A stretch of DNA of 64,000 nucleotides from Neoarius graeffei. Its lineage: Eukaryota > Chordata > Actinopteri > Siluriformes > Ariidae. The notes under the pieces were generated by a model. The model was not told the DNA's origin. It saw nothing but the letters and a program-made list of their open reading frames with translations, and made no database searches. Below are positions 21,601 through 29,689 of this stretch, in pieces; positions within the stretch are counted from its first letter, which is position 1; every line of letters begins with the position of its first letter. Both the position numbers and the translations under genes were made by a program. The stretch covers positions 84,457,888 through 84,521,887 of the forward strand of contig NC_083571.1 in the NCBI RefSeq assembly GCF_027579695.1. Reading direction: 5' to 3'.

Positions 21601-24041
21601 TTTCGAGCGTAGTCGACCATGGCAAGCGCCCCAATAAGGGTCTTGTAAAGAGTTTGCTTGCCAAGTTTGACAAATCAGAAGCTGCAATATCATTTCTGCC
21701 ATAACCAGCACCCGCAGGGGCGAAAGTGCACAAAATTTGGCGTAAATGTCAGGTGAGCAACGAAGAGTTTGTGTATGAAGTTTGATGACAATTGAGTAAA
21801 TAGAAGATGAGATATAGATTTTTGAAGAATAAATTTTTTGGTTTTTCCCATGTCAGTAGGTGGCGCTATGCTGTACATGAGCGATTATGAGATGGAAAAA
21901 TAAGTGTCTACAACAGCAACGTACTATCACAAGGTAGTGGTGTGAAGGAAAAGCATTATGGAATTATTTACCAAAAACCCGTTTTGGAGAAATTGCGTCG
22001 GCCAAAAACAGCGCCCCCCATGGACGAAAATTCCCAAAATGTGGTATGCATGACATGGGAGGTAGTAAGAGGGTGGCCGTGAAGTTTGATCAAATTTGAG
22101 GAAAGACTGGAATTTTTGCCCAAAAATAGCGCCCCCAGTGGCGAAATATCACAGAAACTGGGTAACATGTCAGAAGCCCAATGCGTGATTTGCGTGTGAA
22201 GTATGAGCAGTTTTGAGCAATTAGAAGATTTATGAATTTTTAAGCATGTAAAATTTTGAAGTGAAAATTGATTGACGTAGAACTTCTGAACGGTTTATCC
22301 TACGCGAAACGTATTTAGTAACTTTTGTCAGCCATGTCTGTAGATGATGTGTATCAATTTTGGTGACATTCCCATGAACGGTCTAGGAGGAGTTGCGCCG
22401 TCTTCGTGGCCATGCATTTCGCACAAAAGTGAAATTACCTCACTTCCTGTTGGGCGTGGCTAATGCATTGGCATTACATGTTTGTCCGGCTCAGTGAGAG
22501 ACATATGCGTACCAAATGGCATGCCAGTACTACAAACTATATGGCAACCAGGCACCTTAATGCGGGAGGCCAAAATCACAACGACTTAGGGGGCGCTATA
22601 GAGGCCCTGAGCCCCGGCCAAGTTTGGGCTTTTGGTTCTGAGTAGCGGTGGCAATTCTCGGAACTGGTGCCAAATTTCGCACGTTTTCGCCCATGGCAAG
22701 CGCCCCGAAAATGGCCCAACAGCGGAGAAAAATAAAGAAGAAGAAGAAGAATAGTGAACTCTTACAAGAACAATAGGGCCTTCGCCCAGTAGGGCTCGGG
22801 CCCTAATAATAATAAATGACTTCGCGTTTGTACAGCTGCTGCTTCTCGGCGCTTAAAAATGGCGATCTTTTGCGGACTTGTTATTGTTGTTGGTCTTAAC
22901 TCCGCCCCCCGCTGACGTAAGCGGTTCTTTCCTCTGGCCCAGCAGAGTGTTGGTGCTAGCCTGGAACCAGTTTTTCTGGCCCCAGAGCCAGTTCTTTGTC
23001 AGTGGAAACAGAAAACCCGGTTCCAAACTAAGCACTGGCTCCGAACCAGCCCTGGAACTGCTTTGGTGGAAAAGCGGCAATATACAGATCCAGCTCTGCA
23101 TCAAAATCTAAAGCAATCATTCCTTGGTCCATAGCTCACCTTTGCTCGAAATCCATTCTCTACTTTTTGAGTTAGGCTGTGAATAGTCAAACAGAGGCAA
23201 AATCAAACTCCTCCAAAGTTAGTGGAGGTAATAAGACTTTGCATAACCTGAACAAAAGTAACTGCGTGCTTGTGCGCATGTCCCTTGAGATAAGACGCAT
23301 CTATTATGCTTTGTAACACAAGACAAGCATCTGACTCAAGAGATAAGTTTATCAACCCATCCATATTTCAACAGTAAGGTTGAAATAACGTTTCTCCAAG
23401 ACCCGTCGTGCAACATAGACAAAATACAAACTCCGTTTGTCTTAGCTCACGTTGCACAAGACCTGCAAGAGGACTTTGTATGCAGAACACAAATGATTGC
23501 CAAAGAGAAGAAAGCTCTCTGGCACTGGAGTCAAGTCACCATGACTCTGCAGTTAGAATAACTCCCTATGGAGCTTTCAACACCAGTCTACAACAAACAG
23601 GGACTTAAACTTACCATTTATTTACTGAGCAGGATATAAGAGCTAGCAAACCCACAGCCATTTGTATCCTATGCAAAAAGAAATGTAGTTAACGATTAAA
23701 ATTATGATGTAACAAACCTTTCTCCCGACCACAAGAAAGCAACGAGCGAAGAGCTTTCTTGTGCCTACCTTAGCTGCAGTTAGATTACAAGCAGACTATG
23801 ATGATATATGATACATAGTTTGTGTATTTCACTTTCATACAGACTTTAACCACAAATAACCTAGAACGCACAATCAGATCAGATTGGATGTTATGGCCAG
23901 GCAAGGCTACATACACGATCAATTCAACCGCATTAAAATTACTACTTACGAGTCGCCCAAGAATTCGTGAAATTTTATCTTGCCAATAGTAGTGTCTGCT
24001 TCAAAGTTAGGAAAGACATCTCCTAGCAGAACACCTGGCAT
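4570..24041 (-). CDS. prdx6: Peroxiredoxin 6 (complete, five coding exons)
   Basis: 1-Cys peroxiredoxin that reduces hydroperoxides, including phospholipid hydroperoxides, and in the family also has acidic calcium-independent phospholipase A2 activity. Joining 24041-23950, 10200-10044, 7276-7130, 5307-5161 and 4698-4570 gives 223 residues (mammalian form 224). All introns are GT-AG and the frame is kept. Visible sites: peroxidatic Cys46 in TPVCTTE, the lipase GDSWG with Ser31 (split between exons 1 and 2), His25 and Asp139, which correspond to the family's Ser-His-Asp triad. The C-terminal extension typical of Prx6 is present and the protein ends KYLRYTPQP. Position 90, next to the non-catalytic Cys91 of mammals, is serine; extra cysteines occur at 52, 79 and 132. 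Intron 1 is 13.7 kb because of transposons. The protein is expected to be cytosolic and lysosomal; this is family knowledge. Confidence 0.97.
5161..5307 (-). CDS. prdx6: prdx6 coding exon 4 (residues 133-181)
   Basis: Exactly 147 nt between a CAG acceptor and an AAG/GTAAGA donor. It encodes [20 protein letters not shown] and onward to VATPVDWK. Asp139 in GPDK is the predicted acid of the phospholipase triad. Confidence 0.97.
5331..5859 (+). mobile_element. Non-autonomous hAT element with a BED-type N-terminal exon
   Basis: Flanked by a perfect 8-bp duplication CTTTAGAG (5323-5330 and 5860-5867). The inverted termini are CAGGGCTTTTCAAAGTG and the complement of ACTTTGAAAACCCCTG. The interior has a reading frame from ATG 5475 ([13 protein letters not shown]...) leading into a Cys-x2-Cys half finger ([10 protein letters not shown]), like the N-terminus of ZBED/SCAND3-type hAT transposases, then two poly-T interrupted duplicates. 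It lies in prdx6 intron 3 in antisense to the gene, 24 bp upstream of the exon 4 acceptor. Confidence 0.93.
6340..6575 (+). repeat. Possible decayed tRNA-derived SINE
   Basis: Two box-B-like motifs (GAGTTCAAATCCC near 6392 and GAGTTCAAATTGC near 6483), followed by a GGATAAAAGAATGTAAC tail of the kind seen in several fish SINEs. It is too decayed for reliable ends. Confidence 0.35.
7130..7276 (-). CDS. prdx6: prdx6 coding exon 3 (residues 84-132)
   Basis: 147 nt between an ATAG acceptor and a GTGCGT donor. It starts [10 protein letters not shown], contains [20 protein letters not shown] and ends TARC. The family's LPFPII and LGMLDP motifs are intact. Confidence 0.96.
8312..8349. repeat. (AC)n microsatellite in prdx6 intron 2
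   Basis: About 19 perfect AC units after two G-rich runs. Confidence 0.97.
8400..8745. repeat. Degenerate internal repeats (GGCAGTATGAGCAGAATTTT-like)
   Basis: The motif GGCAGTATGA-CAGAATTnnCAGTGTAA recurs near 8404, 8534 and 8688-8720 with diverged spacers rich in AAATATAAATA. It looks like an old short tandem array. The rest of intron 2 (7277-10043) shows nothing else I can name. Confidence 0.5.
10044..10200 (-). CDS. prdx6: prdx6 coding exon 2 (peroxidatic cysteine exon)
   Basis: 157 nt from a TGTAG acceptor to an AAG/GTGTGG donor. It completes Ser31 and encodes [18 protein letters not shown] with catalytic Cys46, then the conserved MIALSIDSV and AWSK. The donor is weaker than the others but keeps the frame into exon 3. 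Confidence 0.97.
10288..10622 (-). repeat. tRNA-headed SINE, tail type B
   Basis: Read on the minus strand it has a tRNA-like head (GTAGTGGTTAGCACGG, box A), a shared middle (CCTCCGGGTGCTCCGGTTTC) and a tail ending in CACTGTGCTTGAAGTGTGC. The box B region of the head is partly deleted. Lies in prdx6 intron 1. Confidence 0.9.
10623..12288. other. prdx6 intron 1 segment, no element recognised except (AT)n
   Basis: Unique-looking AT-rich sequence with a poly-A run near 11000 and an (AT)n microsatellite at 12007-12068. No exon-like frame. Confidence 0.5.
13349..13701. mobile_element. Foldback hAT-type MITE nested in the hAT element
   Basis: Perfect 8-bp duplication GGCGGAAC (13341-13348 and 13702-13709). 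The ends are perfect inverted repeats, CACACACGGACTGG. The arms continue inwards for about 100 bp; the core is a compound palindrome in which a GCGCGCTGGCC...GTTAACAG block appears in both orientations more than once. No coding capacity. Confidence 0.93.
13949..14133 (+). pseudogene. hAT transposase exon with BED-type zinc finger (fragment)
   Basis: Starts at ATG 13949 and ends at an AA/GTAAGT donor. It encodes a BED-like finger: an aromatic-rich lead (VISFGFKEY), then Cys-x2-Cys (CRTCG) and His-x4-His (HLRLH). BED fingers bind DNA in hAT transposases and their domesticated relatives (ZBED genes). The exon joins in frame to 15349 by a GT-AG intron. Confidence 0.85.
15349..15567 (+). pseudogene. 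hAT transposase exon 2 (truncated by microsatellite)
   Basis: After a pyrimidine tract and a TTTAG acceptor the frame reads [10 protein letters not shown]... and includes [19 protein letters not shown] and [10 protein letters not shown], typical of the segment between the BED finger and catalytic core of ZBED-like hAT transposases. It runs into (CA)n at 15571, and no catalytic core was found downstream, so the gene is dead. Confidence 0.85.
15571..15629. repeat. (CA)n microsatellite
   Basis: About 29 perfect CA units interrupting the hAT transposase exon. Confidence 0.97.
16503..16920 (+). mobile_element. Decayed Tc1-like element (transposase relic)
   Basis: Begins with the terminal motif ACTCACTGGCCACTTTATTA. 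It then shows remnants of a Tc1-type coding region (AAAAACACTGACTGAGCGAC, GGCCAGATTGGTTCAAGCTG, CCACTCCTGCCAGCCAAGAA) in the order expected for the DNA-binding half of the transposase. Many indels; 3' part missing. Confidence 0.75.
16925..18050. other. prdx6 intron 1 segment, nothing recognised
   Basis: No coding exon or bounded repeat seen on either strand. Confidence 0.45.
18051..18392 (-). repeat. tRNA-headed SINE, tail type B
   Basis: Minus-strand head at the right end with box A (AGTGGTTAGCACGG) and box B (GGTTCGAACCC); type B tail at the left (CACTGTGCTTGAAGTGTGC). Nearly full length. Confidence 0.92.
18484..19743. mobile_element. PIF/Harbinger-like MITE with long inverted arms
   Basis: TTA is duplicated at 18481-18483 and 19744-19746. 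The termini are TGGCCCTTTTCCACTAC and, inverted, TGCCGCTTTTCCACTACAAA. Both arms are rich in CAGCTCRCTTCAG-like repeats. The core has a direct duplication (19021-19193 and 19269-19432). No transposase frame. The family is inferred from the 3-bp TTA duplication. Confidence 0.75.
20405..20423. repeat. (G)19 homopolymer
   Basis: A run of 19 G in otherwise unremarkable intron sequence (19747-20609). Confidence 0.9.
20610..21122. mobile_element. Foldback MITE F1 (CCCCTTTTCCACCAA ends)
   Basis: The ends are CCCCTTTTCCACCAA and its inverted copy, flanked by TATA on both sides. Arms continue with CAGTTCCAGGGCTGGTTC inverted against GAACCAGCCCTGGAACTG-like sequence. No coding capacity. Superfamily uncertain. 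Confidence 0.8.
21130..23079. mobile_element. Foldback MITE F2, second copy of the F1 family, split by a retroposon-like repeat
   Basis: The ends are TGCCCCTTTTCCACCAAAG and, inverted, TGCCGCTTTTCCACCAAAG; ATAT lies on both sides (21126-21129 and 23080-23083). The arms are collinear with F1, which ends only 7 bp away. A 1.44-kb unrelated repeat is inserted in the middle, at the CAACAATAATAAATGAC site that is intact in F1 (20847 on). Confidence 0.8.
21368..22806 (+). repeat. Retroposon-like interspersed repeat with (TAA)n tail
   Basis: Starts TTAAAGCCGCAAGCGGC, ends GGGCTCGGGCCC followed by TAATAATAATAA. The interior has at least three diverged copies of a unit around 'gcgcccccngtggcgaaa' (near 21712, 22009 and 22124), each followed by a 'gtgaagtttgatcanatttga'-type stretch. 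No long frame. The A/T-rich 3' end suggests a non-LTR mechanism, but I cannot assign a family. Confidence 0.55.
23080..23949. other. 5' part of prdx6 intron 1, nothing recognised
   Basis: About 0.9 kb next to exon 1 without a bounded repeat. It could hold first-intron regulatory sites but none is identifiable by eye. Confidence 0.4.
23950..24041 (-). CDS. prdx6: prdx6 coding exon 1 (start codon, 30 codons plus 2 nt)
   Basis: ATG at 24041 on the minus strand opens [20 protein letters not shown] and ends ...EFLGD-TC followed by a GTAAGT donor. His25 of the phospholipase triad is here, and the Ser31 codon is split with exon 2. The start is chosen because it matches the conserved Prx6 N-terminus (MPG-LLGD). 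Confidence 0.97.
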
Positions 24042-24339
24042 GATGACACGCTCTCCTTAACTATCGCTCGAGATGCAATGAGATAAGAAGGCAAGCACGC
24101 TGCTGTATCCAAAATCACTCCCTACTCACTATACAGGGCATTATCTTCTTCTTCTTCTTTAGGGTTTTATGGCGGTTGGCAACCAACTTAAAGGAGCATT
24201 ACCGCCACCAACTGGGCTGGAGTGTGGAACAGGTAGATATTGGATTAAATAAAAAAAAAAACTTATATCCTCTGGGCTAGCCCAGTTTCTTTGAGAAATC
24301 TGAGAACAACATGAGATATATATATATATATATATATAT

Positions 24340-24706
24340 GGCGGCACGGTGGTGTAGTGGTTAGCGCTGTCGCCTCACAGCAAGAAGGTCCTGGGTTCGA
24401 GCCCCGGGGCCGGCGAGGGCCTTTCCGTGCGGAGTTTGCATGTTCTCCCCGTGTCCGCGTGGGTTTCCTCCGGGTGCTCCGGTTTCCCCCACAGTCCAAA
24501 GACATGCAGGTTAGGTTAACTGGTGACTCTAAATTGACCATAGGTGTGAATGTGAGTGTGAATGGTTGTCTGTGTCTATGTGTCAGCCCTGTGATGACCT
24601 GGCGACTTGTCCAGGGTGTACCCCGCCTTTCGCCCATAGTCAGCTGGGATAGGCTCCAGCTTGCCTGCGACCCTGTAGAAGGATAAAGCGGCTAGAGATA
24701 ATAAGA
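24340..24706 (+). repeat. tRNA-headed SINE, tail type A
   Basis: GGCGGCACGGTGGTGTAGTG head with box A (GGTGTAGTGGTTAGCGCTG) and box B (GGGTTCGAGCCCC). The tail ends GGATAAAGCGGCTAGAGATA. The flanks share ATGAGATATAT..., a duplicated target that accounts for (AT)n on both sides (24315-24339 and 24712-24741). Confidence 0.95.
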
Positions 24707-24708
24707 AT

Positions 24709-24741
<33 letters not shown>

Positions 24742-24744
<3 letters not shown>

Positions 24745-25340
24745 TAGATGCCTTACCCAAGATGCCAGGCAGATTAAAACTGCTGTGTTTCACTGTGCTT
24801 AATGACTGACAAAGGTTTCTTCTTTCTTCCTCATACTGTTTGCAGTGAAATAAAACATGCTCTACTGTTTCCAGCTGGCTACAGTAATCACAGTTTCCTG
24901 TGTGATGTTTACCTATTATTTTTAGTGTACCGTTAAGCCCTGTGTGACCAATTCTTAGACAGGTTATCATGCTCTCATCTTTCCTACTTCTACCTTCCAT
25001 TCTTCCTTTGTCCACCTGTTTTTGGATGTTGTACAGATGTCTGCCCTTTTCATTGTCATCCCAGTATTCCTGCCAGGTTGATTTGGCATGATTCTTTATA
25101 AGGACCTTAGCCTCCGCCTTACTCACAGGGATTAGTAAATCTACCTCTTTGTGCTTGAGTGTTTGTTTGGCTAACTTGTCCACCTGCTCATTACCCTCAA
25201 CACCAGCATGTGCCGGTACCCAAAGAAAATGAGTTACTATTCCTACTGCTTCTAGATGGAATAATGTACTGTATACTTCATTGATGAGGTCGCCCCTGAA
25301 TTATCTACCTGACTGTACGCTTTGTAGAGCAGAATAACTA
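24742..25340 (-). pseudogene. Nimb-2 ORF2 C-terminal part (RNase H end and zinc knuckle)
   Basis: The minus-strand frame contains ISDSYSAL, then WVPAHAGVEGNEQVDKLAK (the catalytic-His region of LINE ribonuclease H), LRIGHTGLNG and a Cys-His motif CDYCSQLETVEHVLFHC. One in-frame stop follows QSGR. The reading runs out into (AT)n at the 3' end. Confidence 0.85.
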
Positions 25341-25382
25341 TCTGAGATAGTTATTCTGCTCTACAGAATATTCTGCTCTACG
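25324..25382. repeat. Palindromic junction at the L2 5' end
   Basis: GTAGAGCAGAATAACT (25324-25339), a 9-nt spacer, then the perfect inverted copy AGTTATTCTGCTCTAC; next AGAAT and a second inverted copy ATTCTGCTCTAC. The left arm is Nimb-2 coding sequence; the right copies are extra DNA between it and the L2 5' end. Confidence 0.92.
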
Positions 25383-25551
25383 GGCTAGCTCCTCCTACTC
25401 AAGCGAGTAGGACGCTTCTTTGCTTTGCTCCTGCTTTCTTAATCTTTATTTCTATACTTTACTTTCTCATTGACTTTCCACTATTTTATTTATTTTTTAT
25501 CTTTATAAGCTTTTAATTTAATTTTAATTTAATGTCCACTTTTTTTTTTAA

Positions 25552-26124
25552 ATGCCAGGAAGCAAAAAATCCTGCAGAAAATGCATGGAATTAGAACAGA
25601 GGATTTCTATTCTGGAATCAAAGATTAATGCTCTGCCAAAGACGGACGAATTAAAAGCGATATCTCAGGAAAGGAGTACTGAAACAGTGGCTGAGAATGC
25701 AGAGATTGCGCTCCGACAGACTGAGGACATTGCAGACCAAGTGGAAGAATTCATAACTCAACCTGTAAGTACTGAAAACTGGCAAATGATGGGTGCTAAG
25801 CCAAAAAACAAAAACAGAAGAGTAATTACTTCAACACCAGCTCGTTCTACAAATTACAATAGGATCTACAATCCTATGGAAAATCCACAGCCTATAAGGC
25901 TTCAGAACAAATTTGAATGCCTCAGGGATGTGGAAGAGGATTTGTCAAGCGGACAAACACATAGTAAAAAGAGATCACACCAAGATCGAAGAGCTGTGAG
26001 AAGAGGCAAAAAGCAGCTCGTAACACCACCTGATCCCACAACCCTTGTTCTTGGTGATTCCACTGTAAGACAATTAAAAGGTTATGAGAATCAAAGATTA
26101 ATGCTCTGCCAAAGACGGACTAAT
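25552..26124 (+). pseudogene. L2 ORF1 (truncated, internally duplicated)
   Basis: A 191-codon frame: an N-terminal Cys pair (CRKCMEL), a coiled-coil-like segment (ELEQRISILESKINAL), a basic middle, then TTLVLGDSTVRQL, which looks like the GDS start of the SGNH-esterase domain found in ORF1 of some CR1/L2 elements. Just after that the frame jumps into a repeat of its own residues (NQRLMLCQRRTN is the same DNA in another frame), so the esterase domain is lost. Confidence 0.8.
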
Positions 26125-26539
26125 TAAAAGCGATATCTCAGGAAAGGAGTACTGAAACAGTGGCTGAGAATGCAGAGATTGCGCTCCGACAGACTGAGGA
26201 CAATCATCTTTGCAAGTCGTCATCAAGGACACACAAACATCTGACTTGCAGGCCTCCCAACATTCAAGGACAGATGACTCCACTTCTCCTCGGATGGATT
26301 TCCCAAATAGCATGAAAAAACTGCTCCCAATGGCTACACTTTCCTTTTCCAGCCCAAATCTGTCGTGACATGGATGTAATGTTGAAAAAAAGTTGGGACC
26401 CGATGTTGACACTATTCCTGTGTTGATAAGAAACAGAAAACATAGAGCACATTTAACCCTGGGGGTGAACCAATCTAATCTCCTTCCTGTTTTAAAACAG
26501 CATCAGACTGCACAACCAAATATTGCTTCTAGAATTTCT

Positions 26540-27251
26540 GTAAAGCTAGCTCTTCTGAACATTAGATCACTTTTAAACAAGTCATTTTTAATTAATGATC
26601 TTATTTGTAAACACAATCTTGATTTTTTTGCTTCTAACTGAAACCTGGCTGGATCAAGCAAATAGTGCTACCACCCTTATCGAAGCAGCTCCCCCAAATT
26701 TTAATTTTTTGAATGTTACCCGACAAGGGAAAGGTGGAGGGATCGCAAATATATTCAAAGTCTCTTTTCAATGTAAACAATCCTCACTTGGTGATTTTAC
26801 GTCCTTTGAACACTTATGTGCACTTGTTACATGCTCTCCTAACATATTATTATTATTAACTATTTATAGGCCTCCGAGACATTCAGCCAAAGTCTTTCTT
26901 GAAGAGTTTGGTGAACTGTTATCAGTCATTTGCTTAGAGTTTGACTGTCTTATTATATCTGGGGATTTTAACTTGCATGTAGATAATACTGATAACATTT
27001 ATGCCAAAGAACTATTTGCAATTATTGATAACTTTAACCTGGTACAACATGTACAGGGACCGACCCACTCTCGTGGTCATACTCTTGACCTCGTCATCAC
27101 AAAGGGTCTTACTGTTTCTTATACTGTTGTTGACCTGGCATTATCTGATCATTTCTGTGTTTTCTTTGAAGTTTCTATGTCTCCTCACATTCAGAATAGC
27201 TCAACGACTATAGGTAGGAGAGTCATAAACGACAACACGTGTTTTTTTTGA
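26540..27251 (+). pseudogene. L2 ORF2, AP-endonuclease domain (frameshifted)
   Basis: ALLNIRSLLNKSFLINDLI gives the endonuclease start (Asn in LNIRS). A T-run near 26630 shifts frame, then TETWLD (catalytic Glu), ISGDFNLHVD (Asp/Asn) and LALSDHFCVF (Ser-Asp-His) follow in order. A second T-run near 27245 shifts the frame again. Confidence 0.88.
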
Positions 27252-27295
27252 GCAAGCTCTCTCACAGAACTCAACCAAAATGTCAGACTCTGTAG

Positions 27296-29356
27296 ATGAT
27301 TTACTGGAATTTTTTAAATTTAAATATGACCCAAATTATGGATGATATTGCTCCATTCAAAATAAAAAGAGTCAATGATAAGCAGAAAGCACCATGGAAG
27401 CAGTACCCGGCTGTTAAACTGCTAAAGAGAGAATGTAGAAAGACTGAAAGAAAATGGCGCAAATCTAAACTTCACATCCATTATCAAATCCATAAAGAGA
27501 TGCTTTGTAATTATAATTATAAAATTCGTAAAGCAAGACAGTCTTTCTTCTCCAACATCATCAGCAGGAATATGAACAATGCCCGTGTGCTATTTTCAAC
27601 AGTCGAGAAGCTAACTAATGCCCCACCACAATTAGCACCTGAACTTCTATCAGTTAATAAATGCAATGAGTTTGCATCTTTTTTCAAAGGTAAAATTAAT
27701 AAAATAAGGCAGAATATTTCTCATAATATATCTCAGTTGCAAAAAATTGAAAAACTGCAATCACCAATGACACAGATAGATAACTTTAACACAATGTCAG
27801 AATTTTGTTTAATTGATTATGAGACTCTTGAAAAAACTGTACAAAATCTCAGTTCCTCAACATCTGAACTGGACATTCTGCCCACCAACTTTTTTAGGTC
27901 TGTTCTTCATCTTATAATTACAGATGTGCTTCAAATTATAAATACATCCTTGGAGACTGGCGTTGTTCCTGTGTCCCTAAAAAAAGCTGTTGTAAAGCCC
28001 CTTCTTAAAAAAAATAATCTGGATCCTTCAGTGTTAAATAACTACAGGCCAATATCAAATCTCCCATTCATCGGGAAAATCCTGGAAAAAATTGTCTTCA
28101 ATCAATTAACTGCCTTCTTGATATCAAACAGCCGTTTTGATAATTTTCAGTCAGGATTTCGTGCCAATCATAGCACTGAAACAGCGCTGATTAAAGATAT
28201 AAATGACATACGTCTTAATACTGATGCAGGCAAAACATCGGTCCTGGTATTACTGGACCTCAGTGCAGCTTTTGATACTGTTGATCACAACATACTGCTA
28301 TATCGACTTGAACACTGGGTTGGATTGACTGGTAAAGTTATCAATTGGTTAAAATCATACTTAAAAGATAGAAGCTTCTTTGTTACCCTGGGAAATTGTT
28401 CCTCAACATCAATGCCCTTGACCTGTGGTGTCCCCCAGGGGTCAATTCTTGGACCATTACTTTTCAACCTTTATATGCTCCCACTTGGGCAAATTATCAA
28501 TAAAAATTAAATTTTGTATCACTGCTATGCAGATGAAACCCAAATTTATTTTGCTCTATCACCTAATGACTATGCCCCCCTTGAATGTCTCTACCAGTGC
28601 ATCGATCAAATCAATAGCTGGATGCCACAAAATTTTCTTCAGTTGAACATAGATAAAACAGAAGTAATTCTATTTGGAAAAAAAGATGAAAGACTCAGGA
28701 TTACCACTATTCTTGACACAAAAGGGATTAAAACTAAAGAAATGGTTAAAAATCTTGGTGTTTTCATTGACAGCGAGCTAAACTTTGACAGTCACATGAA
28801 AGCAATCACTAAAACAGCATTTTATCACCTAAAAAACATTTCCAAACTAAGAGGACTTATGTCAAAAAATGATCTGGAAAAACTAATACATGCCTTCATC
28901 TCTAGTAGGGTTGATTACTGCAACGGCCTTTTCACAGGCTTGCCAAAAAAGACCATCAAACGACTTCAGCTGGTTCAAAATGCAGCGGCGAGGGTTCTCA
29001 CACGAACAAAAAGAACAGAGCACATTACCCCAATTCTAAGGTCCCTTCACTGGCTTCCAGTAAGCTACAGAATTGACTTTAAAGTATTGCTGCTGGTGTA
29101 TAAATCTCTAAATGGTACAGGGCCCAATTACCTCTCTGATATGTTGCAGCGGCCTAACCCAATCAGATCTACCAGATCAAAACAGAAAAATTTACTATTA
29201 AAACCAGTTGTTAAAACAAAGTGTGGTGAAGCAGCTTTTAGCTACTATGCAGTACATCTATGGAACCAACTGCCAGAGGACATTAAAAATGCTCCTGCTG
29301 TTGGCAGCTTCAAATCTAGGTTAAAGACCAAGCTGTTTTCAGATGCTTTCTGTTAA
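27296..29356 (+). pseudogene. L2 ORF2, reverse transcriptase domain (stop and YADE)
   Basis: One frame from about 27300 to 29353 broken only by TAA at 28508-28510. The fingers/palm motifs are well kept (NYRPISNLPFIGK; LLDLSAAFDTVDHN; GVPQGSILGPLLFN). The catalytic box reads YADE (28526-28537), with Glu in place of the second Asp. The thumb and C-terminal segment run to LKTKLFSDAF. The family role is target-primed reverse transcription. Confidence 0.92.
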
Positions 29357-29689
29357 ATAATTAATATTTTTACATTTTTTATAATCTTTACTTTCTCTGC
29401 ATGTTTTAAATTTACTTTAATTTTATTCTATTTTATTCCACTGGTTTCTTTTTCTCCTTTTTTCTTTTTGGCGTTTTATTATTTTATTTCTACTATTGTT
29501 TAATTCTTATTATTTTAATTCTTTTAATTCTTTTAATTAATTGTTTTAGATTAAAAATAAAATTATTTTATGTAATTTTATTTCTCTATTGTTTACTGTT
29601 TTTGTTTTTGCTTCTGTAAAGCACATTGAACTGCCATTGTGTATGAAATGTGCTATATAAATAAACTTGCCTTGCCTTGAGATGATGAC

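Larger units (their letters stand above)
25383..29680 (+). mobile_element. L2-clade LINE, nearly full length, dead
   Basis: Order: 5' leader, ORF1 (25552-26124), ORF2 with AP endonuclease (about 26540-27250) and reverse transcriptase (27296-29353), and a 3' end GTGCTATATAAATAAACTTG followed by CTTGCCTTGCCTTGA short repeats, typical of L2. Diagnostic RT motifs are YRPISNLPFIGKILEK, LDLSAAFDTVDH and GVPQGSILGPLLF. At least two frameshifts in T-runs, an in-frame stop at 28508 and a YADE active site make it inactive. It is inserted antisense into Nimb-2; TGAGAT is shared by both junctions. Confidence 0.93.

Noticed and set aside
20781-21733. Long overlapping frames of 160-208 codons on both strands
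   Set aside because: They fall in the inverted arms of foldback elements F1 and F2, and the same protein-like strings recur wherever the arms recur.
24263-24686. Frames of 109-124 codons in GC-richer sequence (similar ones at 18123, 41555, 60784 and 61306)
   Set aside because: All are chance translations of the tRNA-headed SINE.
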